A DNA stretch of 64,000 bases from Sclerodactyla briareus (taxonomy: Eukaryota > Echinodermata > Holothuroidea > Dendrochirotida > Sclerodactylidae). The notes beneath the pieces were generated by a model. It was not told the DNA's origin and did no database searches. It was given only the letters and a program-made list of their open reading frames with translations. Below are positions 24,566 through 36,445 of the stretch, in pieces. Location of the stretch: positions 62,001 through 126,000 of the forward strand of contig JAODTK010000278.1 in assembly GCA_026419785.1 (NCBI GenBank), given 5' to 3'. Every line of letters starts with the position of its first letter. Position 1 is the stretch's first letter. The translations under genes and the position numbers were made by a program.

Positions 24566-25774
24566 GCCAAGAGTGATAACATTTTCGCGTCCGCGGCGCG
24601 GATTTCTCGCGCAGGTTGCCATTTTGCTCCTTTCACCAAACCATTTGGCCACCTGTATGGCCCCAATTGGATGTGGGTTCCCTCCCATAGCGCCTTTGGT
24701 CCGCGAAGAAGGGTAAAATCGGGGACCGTAATCTTTGAGTAAAACTCTTGCCTATCTAGGTGATGAGGTCAGAGAGGATCATGCAATGTTCGTTAGGGTA
24801 AATTGGCTCCTGCAAAATCTCGCGCTTCGCGCGAGCGCAGTGGTTGTTTGCCATTGCCCATTTTCATTGCTCCTTTCTTGACTGTAATACCTCACTTGCA
24901 AACGTATTTTTAGAATGTCACAGCACCCACCGTGAATCCCCTATGCATACTTTTTGGAGAACCTTCCTAAAGTGAAAATTTGTTATCAATTTAGGAAGTT
25001 ACTTATCGTTCATAAGGCACGGGAAGTGCCGTTTCCCCTCTGCATCTAGGTGTGTGGCAAACAAAAACCTTTCTGGTACTACTACGCGCCACCTGTGGTG
25101 GCGGCTCCGCATAGATTTTCATCCTGACCCCCGCCCCCCCCAAATCGCACAACACAAATCGCCGCCCTTGCCCTTGGGCATCGACTGGTGCACATATATT
25201 ACAAACATCGAAGAGCGAGTGACTGAAACCTGACAAGAAAAATCAGAAAATAAACAGCACAAGAACTGAGAAATTTTCAATCACAAGAAATTGCAAATGG
25301 AAGTTGGAAGGAATTTAATATGTAGGAGTTTTGTTGGGAACCGAGAAGCCCTTCACAGAATAATTGGTATCAACCAACAACGCTTCCAACACTCTATCAA
25401 ACCATTGTCAAGAGCAGACGAGTATAGGAACAAGCTCAAACTCCGGATTTGCGATGCCCTACTACAGAGTATTTTTTCTGTATAACTGCAAACTGGTGGG
25501 GTAACAACGAAGAATCTTATCACAAATTGACAACTTTTTCCAGAATACTACTCGCAATGTTTTCTCAACAACAGATTGACCAATAACAATTGATCACCAC
25601 ACGATGACTCTAATGATGTGACCACTCAAATCCCCTGGTCTTCCGTATAGCACATAGACGTTGAGATTTTTTGGTTCATATCGCGAGACCCAAGAATAAG
25701 CCTCCAGCGAAGATCGCTCCTGAAAGAAGCATTGAGACTACAGAGCCAGTTGGGAGACCTATGTGACTACTTGA

Positions 25775-26190
25775 GCGGGAAGAATCTAAGCGGTTATCAG
25801 TGTCCGCTTTGCATTAACAGGTCCCGGGTTCGAATTCCAGCCGATCCGCACCGGGCTGATTTTCCCGAAATTTTCTGGACTTGCAGTTTCGACTGGCGGG
25901 TTCCCGGTCCTGCTTTTTGAGCAGTGGGCTTGGTAATTTCGGGGTTGTTTCGGGGGCACTTGCAATATGTCTCGTCGTCGGCTTTGAGCAGTCGCGTCGA
26001 ACAGCTTCCGCTCCTCAGGTTAGCTGAGAACTTGGTCAGGCCCTGATTTCAATGATCGTCCGTCGGATGGGGACTAAATTCGTCCCGGAGCATGGAGTGG
26101 TGTCACTCCTGCCTCTAGCATTCTGAGCACTAGTCGAAAAGAAGGCGAGTTGTCGCCGCTGCTCATCCACGATCAAAACTTCCGGTTTAG
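25775..26190 (+). mobile_element. SINE-like element, tRNA-type promoter, copy 1
   Basis: The 5' end has a box-A-like AATCTAAGCGGTT and, about 40 bases on, a perfect box B (GGTTCGAATTCC), the internal promoter arrangement of tRNA-derived SINEs. Downstream blocks (CGGATGGGGACTAAATTCGT, CTGAGCACTAGTCGAAAAGA, GCTGCTCATCCACGATCA) recur in the same order at 39,850-40,010, which establishes a repeated family. It is not a tRNA gene: no cloverleaf with an anticodon arm is convincing. A central GC-rich part separates promoter and tail. Confidence 0.65.
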
Positions 26191-28160
26191 GAATTCAAAT
26201 CCGATGAGTCAAATTGGCTTCCTGACCCTCGTAGCAATCAAATCAATACTTCGCTCGGGAAAATCAATGCGCAATTCCTGGACATCAACATTACAGTTTT
26301 GATGAAGAATAAACCTTGCGCAAGAGCGGGATACGTGGCCGGAGATTGTATCCTGAGCATTTCGGATAGACGGGACTCAACCTACTACTACTACCAGTGG
26401 CGCGCCACAGGGGCGGGCCCCCCAATCAGTTTAGCCGAAAAATATTTTTTGATGAAATTCATTTGAGCGCTTGTTTTTGTTCAGTGGGTGGGGTGAGGTA
26501 GTTCCAACGGTGGTCCCGTGCAAAAGATATTCCTGTGGTCAGTAATCGGTTCCCAGTTTAAATAGAGTGGCAAAACACAACAATAATATCTCAAGAATGC
26601 CAGTAAGAATGTGCCAAATTCGCATCGAATGCGATAAAAGGTGAAAAATTTTCGCTCTTCGCGCGGACTATAGCGGTAGATTTTGTCCCGTTGCTTTCCC
26701 ACTCCGCACCGCTCCATGGAACTTTCTACCTCATTGGCCCCTAACTACTACCTATCAGTGAGGTAGAGTACTTAATTATACAACAACATTTTCATTGGCC
26801 CTTATAACACTACAGTCAACCTCTTTTTGATTACTGAACCCTTTAGCCTCCGGTCCCGTTTTCCTTCCTCTAACCACGCGCGCTTTGGAACGGCCGTGTT
26901 TCGCTAATCAAATTGCTTTCGATTTTCAACGCTGTTTTTTCTCCAGGTACTGCTACTGACGTCATAATCATGGTTTTGGGTCATAGAAAGCTAAAGATAA
27001 GCTAATGTCCCCAAATTTGCTGTGAATCCTGTTGTTCCCGCTGTGCTGGGAAAACCCCAGAAAAAATTGCCGCCGCTCGCCACTGGGTGAACATTAGTGT
27101 GGAGCAAAAATTATGGAATATTCTGGCAAAAAGTCGGGCAGCGATCGAAGTCTGACAAAATGTTACAAATTTTCCACGATTACAGATTTGGATCCAAAAA
27201 TGCCCAGATTTAAAGCTTGTATAATACGCCTACACCTCTGGAGAGGTCATTTCCACGGTTTCTGAGGGCTTACGCAACCAAAAAATTCTTGACGCTCTCC
27301 GCGCCAACAAATGGTGGCGCCCCGCTTGAGATAGTTTTTTTTTGTGCCCCCGTCTAATGTCTGTGCCCCCCCCCCTTGTGCCACCCAGTATTAAAAGTCT
27401 GGGACGCCACGATAAGAGGAGAAGATTTTTTTAACGTTTAGTTAGTGGCGGCTATTCCCCTCAAAGCATAGGTTCTCATCCCGTGAAATACACTTCAGTA
27501 TTGACTATTTTCAAGTGTTGTGAGGCAATTCCATGTCGATCACAGTCAGTCAGAGCTGATGTTCAATTGTAGCCAACTCGTGTAAGTAGGACCCCGCATT
27601 AAACGGCTTCATAGCCATAGATTGCGCTTGTAGATGTATTTCAGCATCGTAATGCCCAATTCAAAATCTGCAAAATTAAACAAGATATCATGTTAATCAA
27701 ATTGTAGGCTAACTTGAAAAACTATTACCTTCCTCGTTTGGGTCACTGGCATCCATAATTCGACTCTGATTTCGCGCCAAATTGACAATACCGAGAGTGA
27801 GAAAGTGTGACATAAATAGTCACCATATTGTCATCTAAGGACCTCAAACAACAAACAATTTCCAGAGGGGAGGGGGACAACCCCTCCCCTTAGACCCCTT
27901 CCCCCATATTAGTCCTCGCAAAGACATATTGGTCAAAACTAATATGGGCCCCCCCAATCACGGACCCCTGGCGCCGCCCCTGACACTACTGAACTGTTAT
28001 AATGACTAAGAACTAAATCCGCGCTCTAGGTTGCGCCAATCGGGCCCCATCATAGCCGCAGTTCACGCGTTGCTGTAGAAACTGAATTGCGTAGGGGCAT
28101 AAGTGGTCCCATATCGACTTCAAATTTGCATAGGCGCTCCAGTACATTATGTCCGGAGGC
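26191..28160. other. Intergenic repeat-rich DNA
   Basis: No gene is supportable. Motifs such as CTCTTCGCGCGGA (26,657), C-runs (27,367-27,378) and 'GGGGCGGGCCCCCC' (26,411) look like fragments of mobile elements. The phrase 'GGCGCCGCCCCTGAC' at 27,970 is also repeat-like. I cannot name the elements. Confidence 0.4.
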
Positions 28161-28164
28161 TTGA

Positions 28165-28735
28165 CCTTCAGACGGCCATGAAACGAGCACCTCTCCAAAA
28201 GATTGTAACCTTAATCTCATGCAGGACATTTCGAAGATATCCATAAGGGCTTGTGTATCCGTCTGTAGTGAATGATTACAGGGGTGGTGCGATTTTTAAA
28301 AACTCTAGCAAAAAAACTGTCAATCTATAGAAAGATCGCGCCCCCCCCCCCCCCCCTGTCGGAAGGCCTGGCCCCCCCGGCCCCCGTCGGGTAATTTTCC
28401 CATCTCGTCGGGGAGCCCGAGTGGTGTAGCTGAAACTGTATACACCCCGACGAGGGCTTTTTGCCCCCTACATATATATTTCCAACATTCTTATAGTTAA
28501 ATTCATATATTGAAGCTGAAAATCTTCGGCGTCGCGCTCCGCGCGATCTTTCTATAGTATTGACAGTTTTTTTGCTCGAGTTTAAAAATCAGTGTAATCA
28601 TCTTCCCTACCGACTATACAATCTTGGAATATAATAGATAGGATACACAAGCCTTATGGATATCTTCGAAATGTCCCGCATGAAATTAAGGTTACAATTT
28701 CTTTTGGAGGATGCTCGTTCGGCCGTCTAACCACT
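28165..28735. mobile_element. Foldback (long inverted repeat) element
   Basis: The left arm (about 28,165-28,340) and right arm (about 28,548-28,735) are inverted copies of each other. The left reads AGACGGCC..ACGAGCAC..CTCCAAAAGATTGTAACC..ATATCCATAAGG..GATTACA..AAAAAAACTGTCAA..TATAGAAAGATCGCG. The right reads CGCGCGATCTTTCTATA..TTGACAGTTTTTTT..TGTAATCA..CCTTATGGATAT..GGTTACAATTTCTTTTGGAG..GCTCGTTCGGCCGTCT. The loop (28,341-28,547) contains a C-run and CGTCGGG motifs. There is no transposase, so it looks like a non-autonomous hairpin element. I could not identify a target-site duplication. Confidence 0.82.
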
Positions 28736-31700
28736 GTTTTGGCCTCTGTGTAGATGGTTGTGCCTTTTCACGACGCGTCCGCAGTGCCGCCGGTATTCCT
28801 GTGCAGTTATCGGGAAATACCTGACCTATTCTACTAATGGGCGCCTGATAGTGGGAAGCTCTGAAAGTAAACAGTGCCCTCTATAATGTGTATTCCATTT
28901 TTCTTTGGGTTTTGTCTTCAAGAAAATGTTTCAAAAATGAAACCCTCAAATGGGAGGTTTTTGACCTAGGGGGTAGGTGGAAGCCTCGTCGTGGAACTTT
29001 CACTTGGACCCCCCCCCCCCCCCCCCCCCGTCGGGGACTCGTGACCCCCCGTCGGGAAATCCTGGCGCCACCATGGCTTGGGTTATAACCCCGGGATCTG
29101 TAGGTGCCATGGGAGTAGTTTGTACTATACCCGTTTTCGTGTTTGCTTGATCGCAAGATGAGTCATCGAATCTTGAACAAGACTATTTTACCATCCGGCA
29201 AACCGCGTTCGCTTCGCTTTTAGACCGCTTGCTTTTGTAAGCATGTGTGAATCAGCCATAAGATTCCATGATTTCTAGCGTATTGTTTGTACAACATCCG
29301 TACTTTTTCATTGGCTGGTCATTCTCACTCCAGTGATCTTTTCCCAACGTTTTCGAGGACTAAAAGAGATTGGCCGAACTTGAAGAGTGTATTCATAATT
29401 TGTTGGATTGATTTGAGCCAGAATTCGATCGAATAAAATCATTCGTTCAGCCATGAATCAATATAGTAATGACTATTATAATAAACATGATTATCCGGAT
29501 TCTTCCCATCAATTTCTAATGATAATAAAAATTCCGGAACATATATATCAGCTGGCAACATCCAGCAGAGAAGCCCGATATCAACATCTGTTTCACAAGC
29601 ACCAGAGCCGAAATTTCAGCCATGTTGTTATTCACGATTTTCAGGTAAGGGGAATTGTCTCTGGTGCTTCCAGGGGAATATGACCCTATCGTCCCAGCCG
29701 GTTAATTCTCTTACTCAACACTTATCCTACAGGTAAACTAGTCCATTTGATCGCACTACACTTCGGAGCCTAACGTCACGACACGTAACGTTGGAAGCTC
29801 ACGTATAGGCTATAATTAACGTAGTTATTTTAACTATTATACTGTGCAAGTTGTCTCTGTACTGATTGATCGTCATGTTTCCTCGAATATACCACTGCAC
29901 CACTTAGCTAGTCAAAAACAGAAATGAGCCCTTCACAATTGCTGGTTGACTTGGCGCCTGTGATATTAACCAATCATGAAGGCTTCCCCACTGATGAAGC
30001 AGGGCAGTTCCTATTTTCAAGTCCATCAGTGGGTTCCTGCCAAGCCTCTTTGCTTATTGAAGCCGGTGGACATTTTTTTTTTTTTTTTTTTTTTTCTTTT
30101 GAATTATGCAAAATGAAATATTTTTATGTTTAGCGTCCCTGCCAGCCTCGTTTTTTGGGGGGATTCTGACTTTGTTTTCTCATTCCGGCCAAAACACTTC
30201 TTTGTTTTTCGAAAAAATATTTTGAAAGTCTAACACTGTGGACATCAGTTGACGAAAGAACCTTGAAGCAGGTTGGTTAGTAGACCCTGTAGAACTGTAG
30301 ACTAAAAAGGATGAGAAAAAACAAAACACTAAATCCTTTTTAAAATAGTATTGTTTCTTGTTATTCACTTCTCATAAGAAATTGCAAGAATTCTGATTGA
30401 ATCCGATTTCCCAACTCAATGAACACTTTTTTGGTTTTTGGGCCAATATGCGTTCCATGGAGGCCTTACCTCCCACGGTTTTATCATGGTTAGGCTGCGT
30501 TGTCGGCGATCAGAAAACGGCTCATTTGAGTTGGAAATCCGGCGATTTCAATCAGATTTCTGCAATTTTCACGTTAGTAACATACCAAGAACCACTATCA
30601 GAATTTAGTGGCCATCACCCACAAATGAGTAGAATATGGTGGATTTTCTAGCCTTGCTTCATTGACATGTAACACAAGTGCCCATATGAATTATTTCGGG
30701 GCACCTTGCTTCATAGGCAATGTGCGGAATTGACACCATAGGGGCACTCTGTGTGTTTAGCTGTCAATGTAGCTCGCCATTTTGAATTAAAGTTTTAGTT
30801 TTGCAATGCCGTATATGGCTAGGGCAAACCACCATTTTACGCTATTATTAAGTATTATTATTGTGCACATCAGTTAATGACTATTCCAAATTTGCACGCA
30901 ACTCAATATAATACCCTTTGCTTCGGAATTTCAATTTCTCTATGTATGGTCTGGATCCCACCTTAATTTCAGTATCTCACCCACCCATAATTCAAAATTT
31001 CAGTTTTCCAGATGTTTTGAATTATTGGCTGGGATTCAATCTTCATAATCGCTCTCCATTGTTTGACTAATACTGTTTTCGTTGGGACTTTTGTGGATTC
31101 CATGGATTTTGTGATACTCCCTGTTTCCATTAAGCTCCATATCCTTTGTTAAGACTGTGATGTTTCTTTGATAACGATTCATTACAGGCCACTGCAGGAT
31201 GGAACTAATGAGAAGCATGTGCACTTGTGTCCCACGAGCCAGTATGTCTGGCCCATGAGAAGCTTGTTGAAACAACAAGTAGTGAAGTATATGGCCCATG
31301 AGTAGCCTTCTTGGCTGGCCCTCCAGTCACTCACCCCACACCACAGAGGAAAACAAGTTTGGTTGTTCTTTGGCCTTTTGACTAGAGCTTTATAAAAGGA
31401 AACCGATGGTGGTTGAATGAGGAAAATCGGTTGTTGCATTCTCAAATTCAAATGGCGAAATAGGATCTTAAACTACATATTTTGTGTTGGGAAACCTACT
31501 CTTTGGCCCAAAATGCCTAATTCCCATTTTCAGGTTCCTTCTATTTTGTAAATAAATGTTGTCATGGCCCTAAATGACAATAACAGACCAGATTTATATC
31601 AAATAACCCATTCCCAAAGAACAGGGTGGATACAAGTCTAGTTGGAAGGCAGAAGACATTCAAAGATGTTGATGGTGCCTTTTCTGAGTGATGGCACTAG

Positions 31701-33260
31701 AAAACTATTGATTCGTTTACATCCTGTACAGTGGAAAGTGGTTAGGCTACAGGCTAGGCTATGTACGACGTCAATGGGACATTACATCCCACTTTCTAAC
31801 CTAATAGCGGCTTGATCCTTGCATATATGAAAAATTATTTTCACTTGGTAATCTTGTGGCCATGTACTGGATAATCTGTCTCACAGTGATTTGTTTGTTC
31901 CAAAAATACTTTTGGTAAATTCTTAGGCAGGAAAAACTGCCTAAAAAGCGAATTGCGTTATTAGCTATTGTTTAAATTGGCTGTCACCGTTTGTGTATTG
32001 GCACCCACCACTAACGGCAGTGTCGGATAGAGTAATCTTCCTCTTTCTAATGATGTCTTGGTGATGGCTAAGGTAGTGTCAAGATTTTTCCGCATCGTGG
32101 AAATCGCGGCAATCCCGGAATTCGTATTATTTGGTAACGCAGAAAGCATGATTCTGCTTGAAGAAGGCAAACCCTTTTAATTAGGCTATAATTCCTTAAA
32201 AATTGGACAATATCACACTTATTATTAAAATCAATCACAGCCAACATGTTTGCTGCTGTAATCCTTTACCATCCTTGACCATCCATTCCGTGGTAAAATC
32301 ACGAAAACATCGTTTTCATTTCTTCGCGAATTTTGGAAAGCTACGCACGTTGTGATTGCAGGGCCGGAGTGCAAGCCACTAGCGCGGCATCCGCGCCATG
32401 TACTGTAGTTAGGCTACGTGAACTCGTAACACCGGTGGCTTGCCATTATTTACATGTACAAATTTTGCATTTCCCGAACCTGTGCCGAAAGTGTTTGTTG
32501 CGACACTGCACAGATTAACGCTGCCATGAGATCAAAAACAGTCTATTGTTACATGTTATCAAGCTTGGATTATCTTAATGTCCATTCTTAACTGTATACG
32601 AAACACATCAGTGTGGTGTGCAATTTGGCAAGGGCTCCAACTCAGTTGTGTGGCCAGGCGCTCAATAAATCAAAACATTTTTAAAAAGCAGATAAAGTGG
32701 AATTTGGTTCTTAAAAAGTCAGAAAGCAGAATTTGACCTTTTTAAAAAAGGCAGAAAATTCTTGACACTAGCTAAGGAGCTTCTAGGACAAATCGCTGAC
32801 CCCCAATTAAGCATGGTTATGCAATGTTTGCTTTTTCAAATGATGTAATATACATTCATGGAGTCAACATTGCCAGATGTGCATTTGCTTAAGAAGTAGA
32901 AAAATTATGCTTCTTCAATTGCAAGTTAACATATGATCTATATAATGAATCCTTGAAACTGGTATTAAAAGGAAGGAGAAAAGAAGTAGAACGAATTAGA
33001 ATGCTTCATTATCTGAAACAAGCACACCGTAATGTAATAAACAAGAAAGCGTAAATGAAGATACACTTCTCTCCTGAGATACACCTCAGAATCACACACA
33101 CTTGTCAATGTAGGAGTGACCTCCCTATTATAAGGATACACAAGCATTATTCCATACTTGTTTACATACTCACAGATGCACAAATGAACAGATAGTTCAG
33201 GGCCCGGGGATATATTTTGTAGTATCCTTATTGTGATACCGTAAGCTCCCTAGAATATGC
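28736..33260. other. Gene-poor intergenic stretch
   Basis: About 4.5 kb without a supportable gene. It contains C-runs (29,010-29,030) next to CGTCGGG/TCGGG motifs resembling the loop of the 28.2 kb foldback, a T run of about 27 (30,069-30,095) and otherwise AT-rich DNA. Short frames here have no family resemblance and are close to chance length. Confidence 0.45.
30069..30095 (+). repeat. Poly-T run (about 27)
   Basis: This is an uninterrupted T run. It may be the poly-A tail of a minus-strand retrocopy whose body would lie upstream at lower coordinates on the + strand, but I see no recognisable body. Confidence 0.8.
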
Positions 33261-33498
33261 CACTATTGTCGCGTTGAGCTTGGCCTGCTATTGGTAGGTC
33301 GTGGAGTGTACATCTGGTCCCTGGATTTGGAAAGGTTGCTCATTTCATAAAGGGCGTGCACGGTTAAGCGTTTTGCCAAATAAAACCGGTTTTTCTGGTC
33401 TGCACTTGTGATCGATTTAAAATTTTCCAAACTATAAACTGACAAATTCGGAAACCTGAAGACCGGTATCCGCCCAACGAAAAATGTTGGTTCGTTGA

Positions 33499-33966
33499 TC
33501 ATGCATAAGCTACTTCTTGCAGGGAGATGGAATGAAGTTGTACATCATCTGTGCAAAGTGTATATTTATCAGTCGTCCAATATTTAACTTGAAATCCGTT
33601 AACATCAAGATATAACACTTCGTGCATTATCTTCGTGATGATTATCGTTGACGCGTTTTTGATGACATAAAAAACGGAAAACCGAATCAGATCGGTTTCT
33701 ATTTCGATACCGATCGTTTTCTCCCAGAGTGACCCGTGCAGCCTTATTTCATACCTGCAGTAAATCTTTGTGGGGAATGGAAAACTGTAATCTATAGTAA
33801 ACTCCATTTCGATGATGATGTTCCTGTGTGGAGTTCTTGGGGGCATCGTCTTTGCCATAATGCATGACGCCACAGTTGAACAACCCCAGTAATAATATAT
33901 TATAACAGTTAATAACTTCTTTTTCTTCTTTGTACTTGTTGAAACCCTCTTTCGTGTACACAACAA
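33499..33966 (-). CDS. Unrecognised 155-codon open frame
   Basis: I do not recognise this product. The minus strand stays open for 155 codons in AT-rich DNA, longer than other unexplained frames here. It has a normal mixed composition in the middle (YCRYEIRLHGSLWEKTIGIE, DLIRFSVFYVIKNAS), a Lys-rich stretch near the start and no clear signal peptide, membrane segment or repeat. An internal methionine before the EFTIDYSFPF segment would give about 102 residues. A second minus frame (33,263-33,502) overlaps its end by a few bases in another frame, so the two could be one coding segment with a frame break. A single-exon gene, an exon, or chance are all possible. Confidence 0.3.
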   Translation of the reverse strand: MLCTRKRVSTSTKKKKKLLTVIIYYYWGCSTVASCIMAKTMPPRTPHRNIIIEMEFTIDYSFPFPTKIYCRYEIRLHGSLWEKTIGIEIETDLIRFSVFYVIKNASTIIITKIMHEVLYLDVNGFQVKYWTTDKYTLCTDDVQLHSISLQEVAYA

Positions 33967-35575
33967 GGATGTTTGCGTTCACTGTTCAGTGAGCATCGAG
34001 CAGCACTAGTAACTGTGTATGGGCGGCCTTGCCTTGAACACTTGAAAACGGGGCTTTCTTAACAGGCGAATCTTGGTAATTTATTCCAGTCTATAATAGT
34101 TTGAGGGTGGAAACTGTAACTGGAAGGAAAGAAAGTTCACTCGGAAGCTGCCAAATGCCAACTGATAGAATAGGGCAAGCCTGTCTTTTTTCCCTCCTTT
34201 CTGACAGTGGTTCCCTGTTTGGATGACCTTCATAGCTCCTACTCTGCAGAAGTAACTGCCCTCCGTTCCTCTCACCAAATTAGGCTAACTATCAACCTCT
34301 AACCCATGTGCGGACTGACATGACTTCATTCTGAGCATGTTGACTACACAATACGACACTCCGAACTTTATATATTTCCTAACACCTAACATCGCACCTA
34401 ACAAAATTTGATTTTTCCTAAATATTATGATCATCCTTTATTAGGAACGAGGTTGCAGGCACAACTCCTTCAGCTGGGTCTCTCGATTGGAGTTCAAACT
34501 GGCCATGAAATTGAACTGTAGTTTGTGTTGATAAAATCTCTACGTATACTAACTTAACCCAATTTGAACATGCACCCTATTTAGACCACAATCTAGCCAC
34601 CATGGCAAATTGGAAAGCAACCCCTTCTGTCCACGCCATCCCCTCCTAAATTTGTGGCAACCGTCCCTATTCCTCCTTAAACCTGTTCTTTGTGAGTCAT
34701 CTACAGTTACCTCTGTCAGCTGAATACGTACCTTCACAAGAACACACAACATGGGCAGTGCCTCTTTGGCGTTGTTGGACCCTTGTTGAAGGTAGGGTTC
34801 CCAGCCACAACAACCTCCTCTGTTTCCTTCCTCTGACTCGACTTCCAGTGTGCCCCTCTGCTTCCTCACCTCTGAACTGAACACTTTGATGTTGCCACTC
34901 TGCTTTCTGGCACTGTAGAAATGCACGCCTGCAACTGATGGGGAACTTGTGTGTCAGAATTCCATGATTCCCCCTGTACGGCATTGGTGTATGCACATTG
35001 CCTGATGTCATTTTGCACAGACACACTTGAGGGGTTCATCCTGAACTTTTGCATGCAGAAACTCCCTTTTCCAGCTTGCCTACTGCGCCTGCGCATTTTT
35101 TTTTTTTTTTTCCCCTTTCTTTTTTTTTTCCCGGATCACTGGTACGTAAAAAACTTTTCGATGCAACTGTTTCGCTTATCTATGCTAACTGTAAGAGAAT
35201 GATATGCTGAACTGGTGCCATTTGAAAGCATGACGACCTAGTGGAGAGTACCCTTTGACTTTGTACAGGGCAAAATTAACCCCAGTGAAACAGTTGCCTG
35301 ATATTTCGCATTGGACGTACAGTCCCGTACTGCACGTACACAACAGCGTCTCTCTTGGATCCGTGAATACCATGCATTGGCCTCGGAAGGTCCCATTTGC
35401 ATCACCCCAATGGTGTAATCCGTATCCTAACTGGTTCTCACAATAGAGGGATTGGAGGTAGATACTCTTCTACTGTATTCTTGATGACCAGCATGGTGAT
35501 TTCATCCCATTATGGTCAATCATGGACTATCTTATTTTGACCAAAAATGTTTAATGTGTTGAATGTGTCTTCCAG
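33967..35575. other. Intergenic DNA
   Basis: No gene is supportable. T-rich runs at 35,097-35,111 and 35,119-35,130 are the only obvious low-complexity features. Overlapping short frames on both strands at 34.5-35.1 kb conflict with one another and look accidental. Confidence 0.45.
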
Positions 35576-35678
35576 CCACAAGCCTGCACGATTTCGTTAA
35601 CTTGTGTCTCTGTGACTTTACTCGTAGTGCCAGTAGGACATTGTACAGCCTGCGGGGCGACCGTGCGGACTTCCTCAG
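35576..35678 (+). CDS. Exon-like segment, unrecognised
   Basis: A good acceptor (GTCTTCCAG) and a donor (CTCAG|GTAGCC) bracket 103 bases. In one frame they read TSLHDFVNLCLCDFTRSASR and then TLYSLRGDRADFL with no stop. I know of no family that matches. Because it begins and ends in the same phase, it could be a cassette exon of an unrecognised + strand gene together with the next candidate at 35,989, although the phases of the two do not join without a base change. Confidence 0.25.
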
Positions 35679-35988
35679 GTAGCCGTACCTTGCGGGTAAC
35701 CTTCGTGCAGCTTACAGCCGTGATTAAACTGTGTTAGAATCCGTCGGTCTTCTTATGAGACAGTACACTACCCGCATATCAGAGTAACCCTTGTACATTT
35801 TTGTTAATTATGAGAGCTTCTAAATAGTACGGCCCCGAGTGCCCTCTTGGGCATAGCTTTCGCGAGTGATACCTTGTCCTGAGTCCTGCGATCTGTTTGT
35901 TCCCCAGGTGGCTTAATCAAACCACATACGTTTATCGTATATTATAAATTCCTGGCGACATCCAACATCTTTTCCGGGAGAAGTACAG

Positions 35989-36186
35989 GCCTCACTGAGG
36001 ACCAAGAACTATGGAGGAAATTTGGACTTCACGACGGAGTTCAGGGAGACGATGAGGGATGCCATCGCGAACCGTGAGCACAGAAGTGGAGTAGTGGTGC
36101 AGGCATGGATGACAGGTGCTGCAGCCCTGGGACAGGAGAATGGGGGAGGCGGAGGGATGCGGCAGGTTGGCGTGCCCCCTACCTGA
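35989..36186 (+). CDS. Exon-like segment, unrecognised (possible terminal exon)
   Basis: After the acceptor-like AGTACAG, one frame is open for 65 codons to a TGA at 36,184. It reads ASLRTKNYGGNLDFTTEFRE, then TMRDAIANREHRSGVVVQAW and MTGAAALGQENGGGGG. The composition is protein-like, with a charged helix followed by a small-residue stretch and a Gly run, but I do not recognise the family. A donor-like CAG|GTTGGC at 36,165 would make it an internal exon of exactly 59 codons; otherwise it ends at the TGA. The region overlaps the start of a weak tandem duplication (36,130-36,440) whose second unit is not open. Confidence 0.35.
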   Translation, partial: ASLRTKNYGGNLDFTTEFRETMRDAIANREHRSGVVVQAWMTGAAALGQENGGGGGMRQVGVPPT

Positions 36187-36445
36187 AGTGGCTGTTCCAC
36201 GGCTCGTGTGATACATGTGATAATTTTAATCATTAAAGTGTGTTTCACACTAGTGCGATATGATACAATTATTTTAACCGTTGTCGAATTGAAAATATCT
36301 TAACTTATATGAGCGTGCAATGAATGGAGGACAATGTTGCTAGGCCGCCTTTGACAGGGGGGAAGGTGGGGGAGGGGGACCCCGCAGTTGGCCGGACCCA
36401 TACTGTGAAGTGCTGTTCACGCTTGTGTGATACAATGCAATATTT
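36130..36445 (+). repeat. Weak direct duplication
   Basis: Two diverged units share 'GGGGGAGG.GG', 'GCAGTTGGC/GCAGGTTGGC', 'CTGAAGTGGCTGTTCCACGG / GTGAAGTGCTGTTCACGC' and 'TCGTGTGATACA / TTGTGTGATACA', spaced about 216 bases. This is best explained as an old tandem duplication. Confidence 0.5.

Noticed and set aside
25795-25865. tRNA gene
   Set aside because: Box B is perfect and box A plausible, but no acceptor or anticodon stem pairs well, and the sequence continues as a repeated SINE-like body also found at 39.6 kb.
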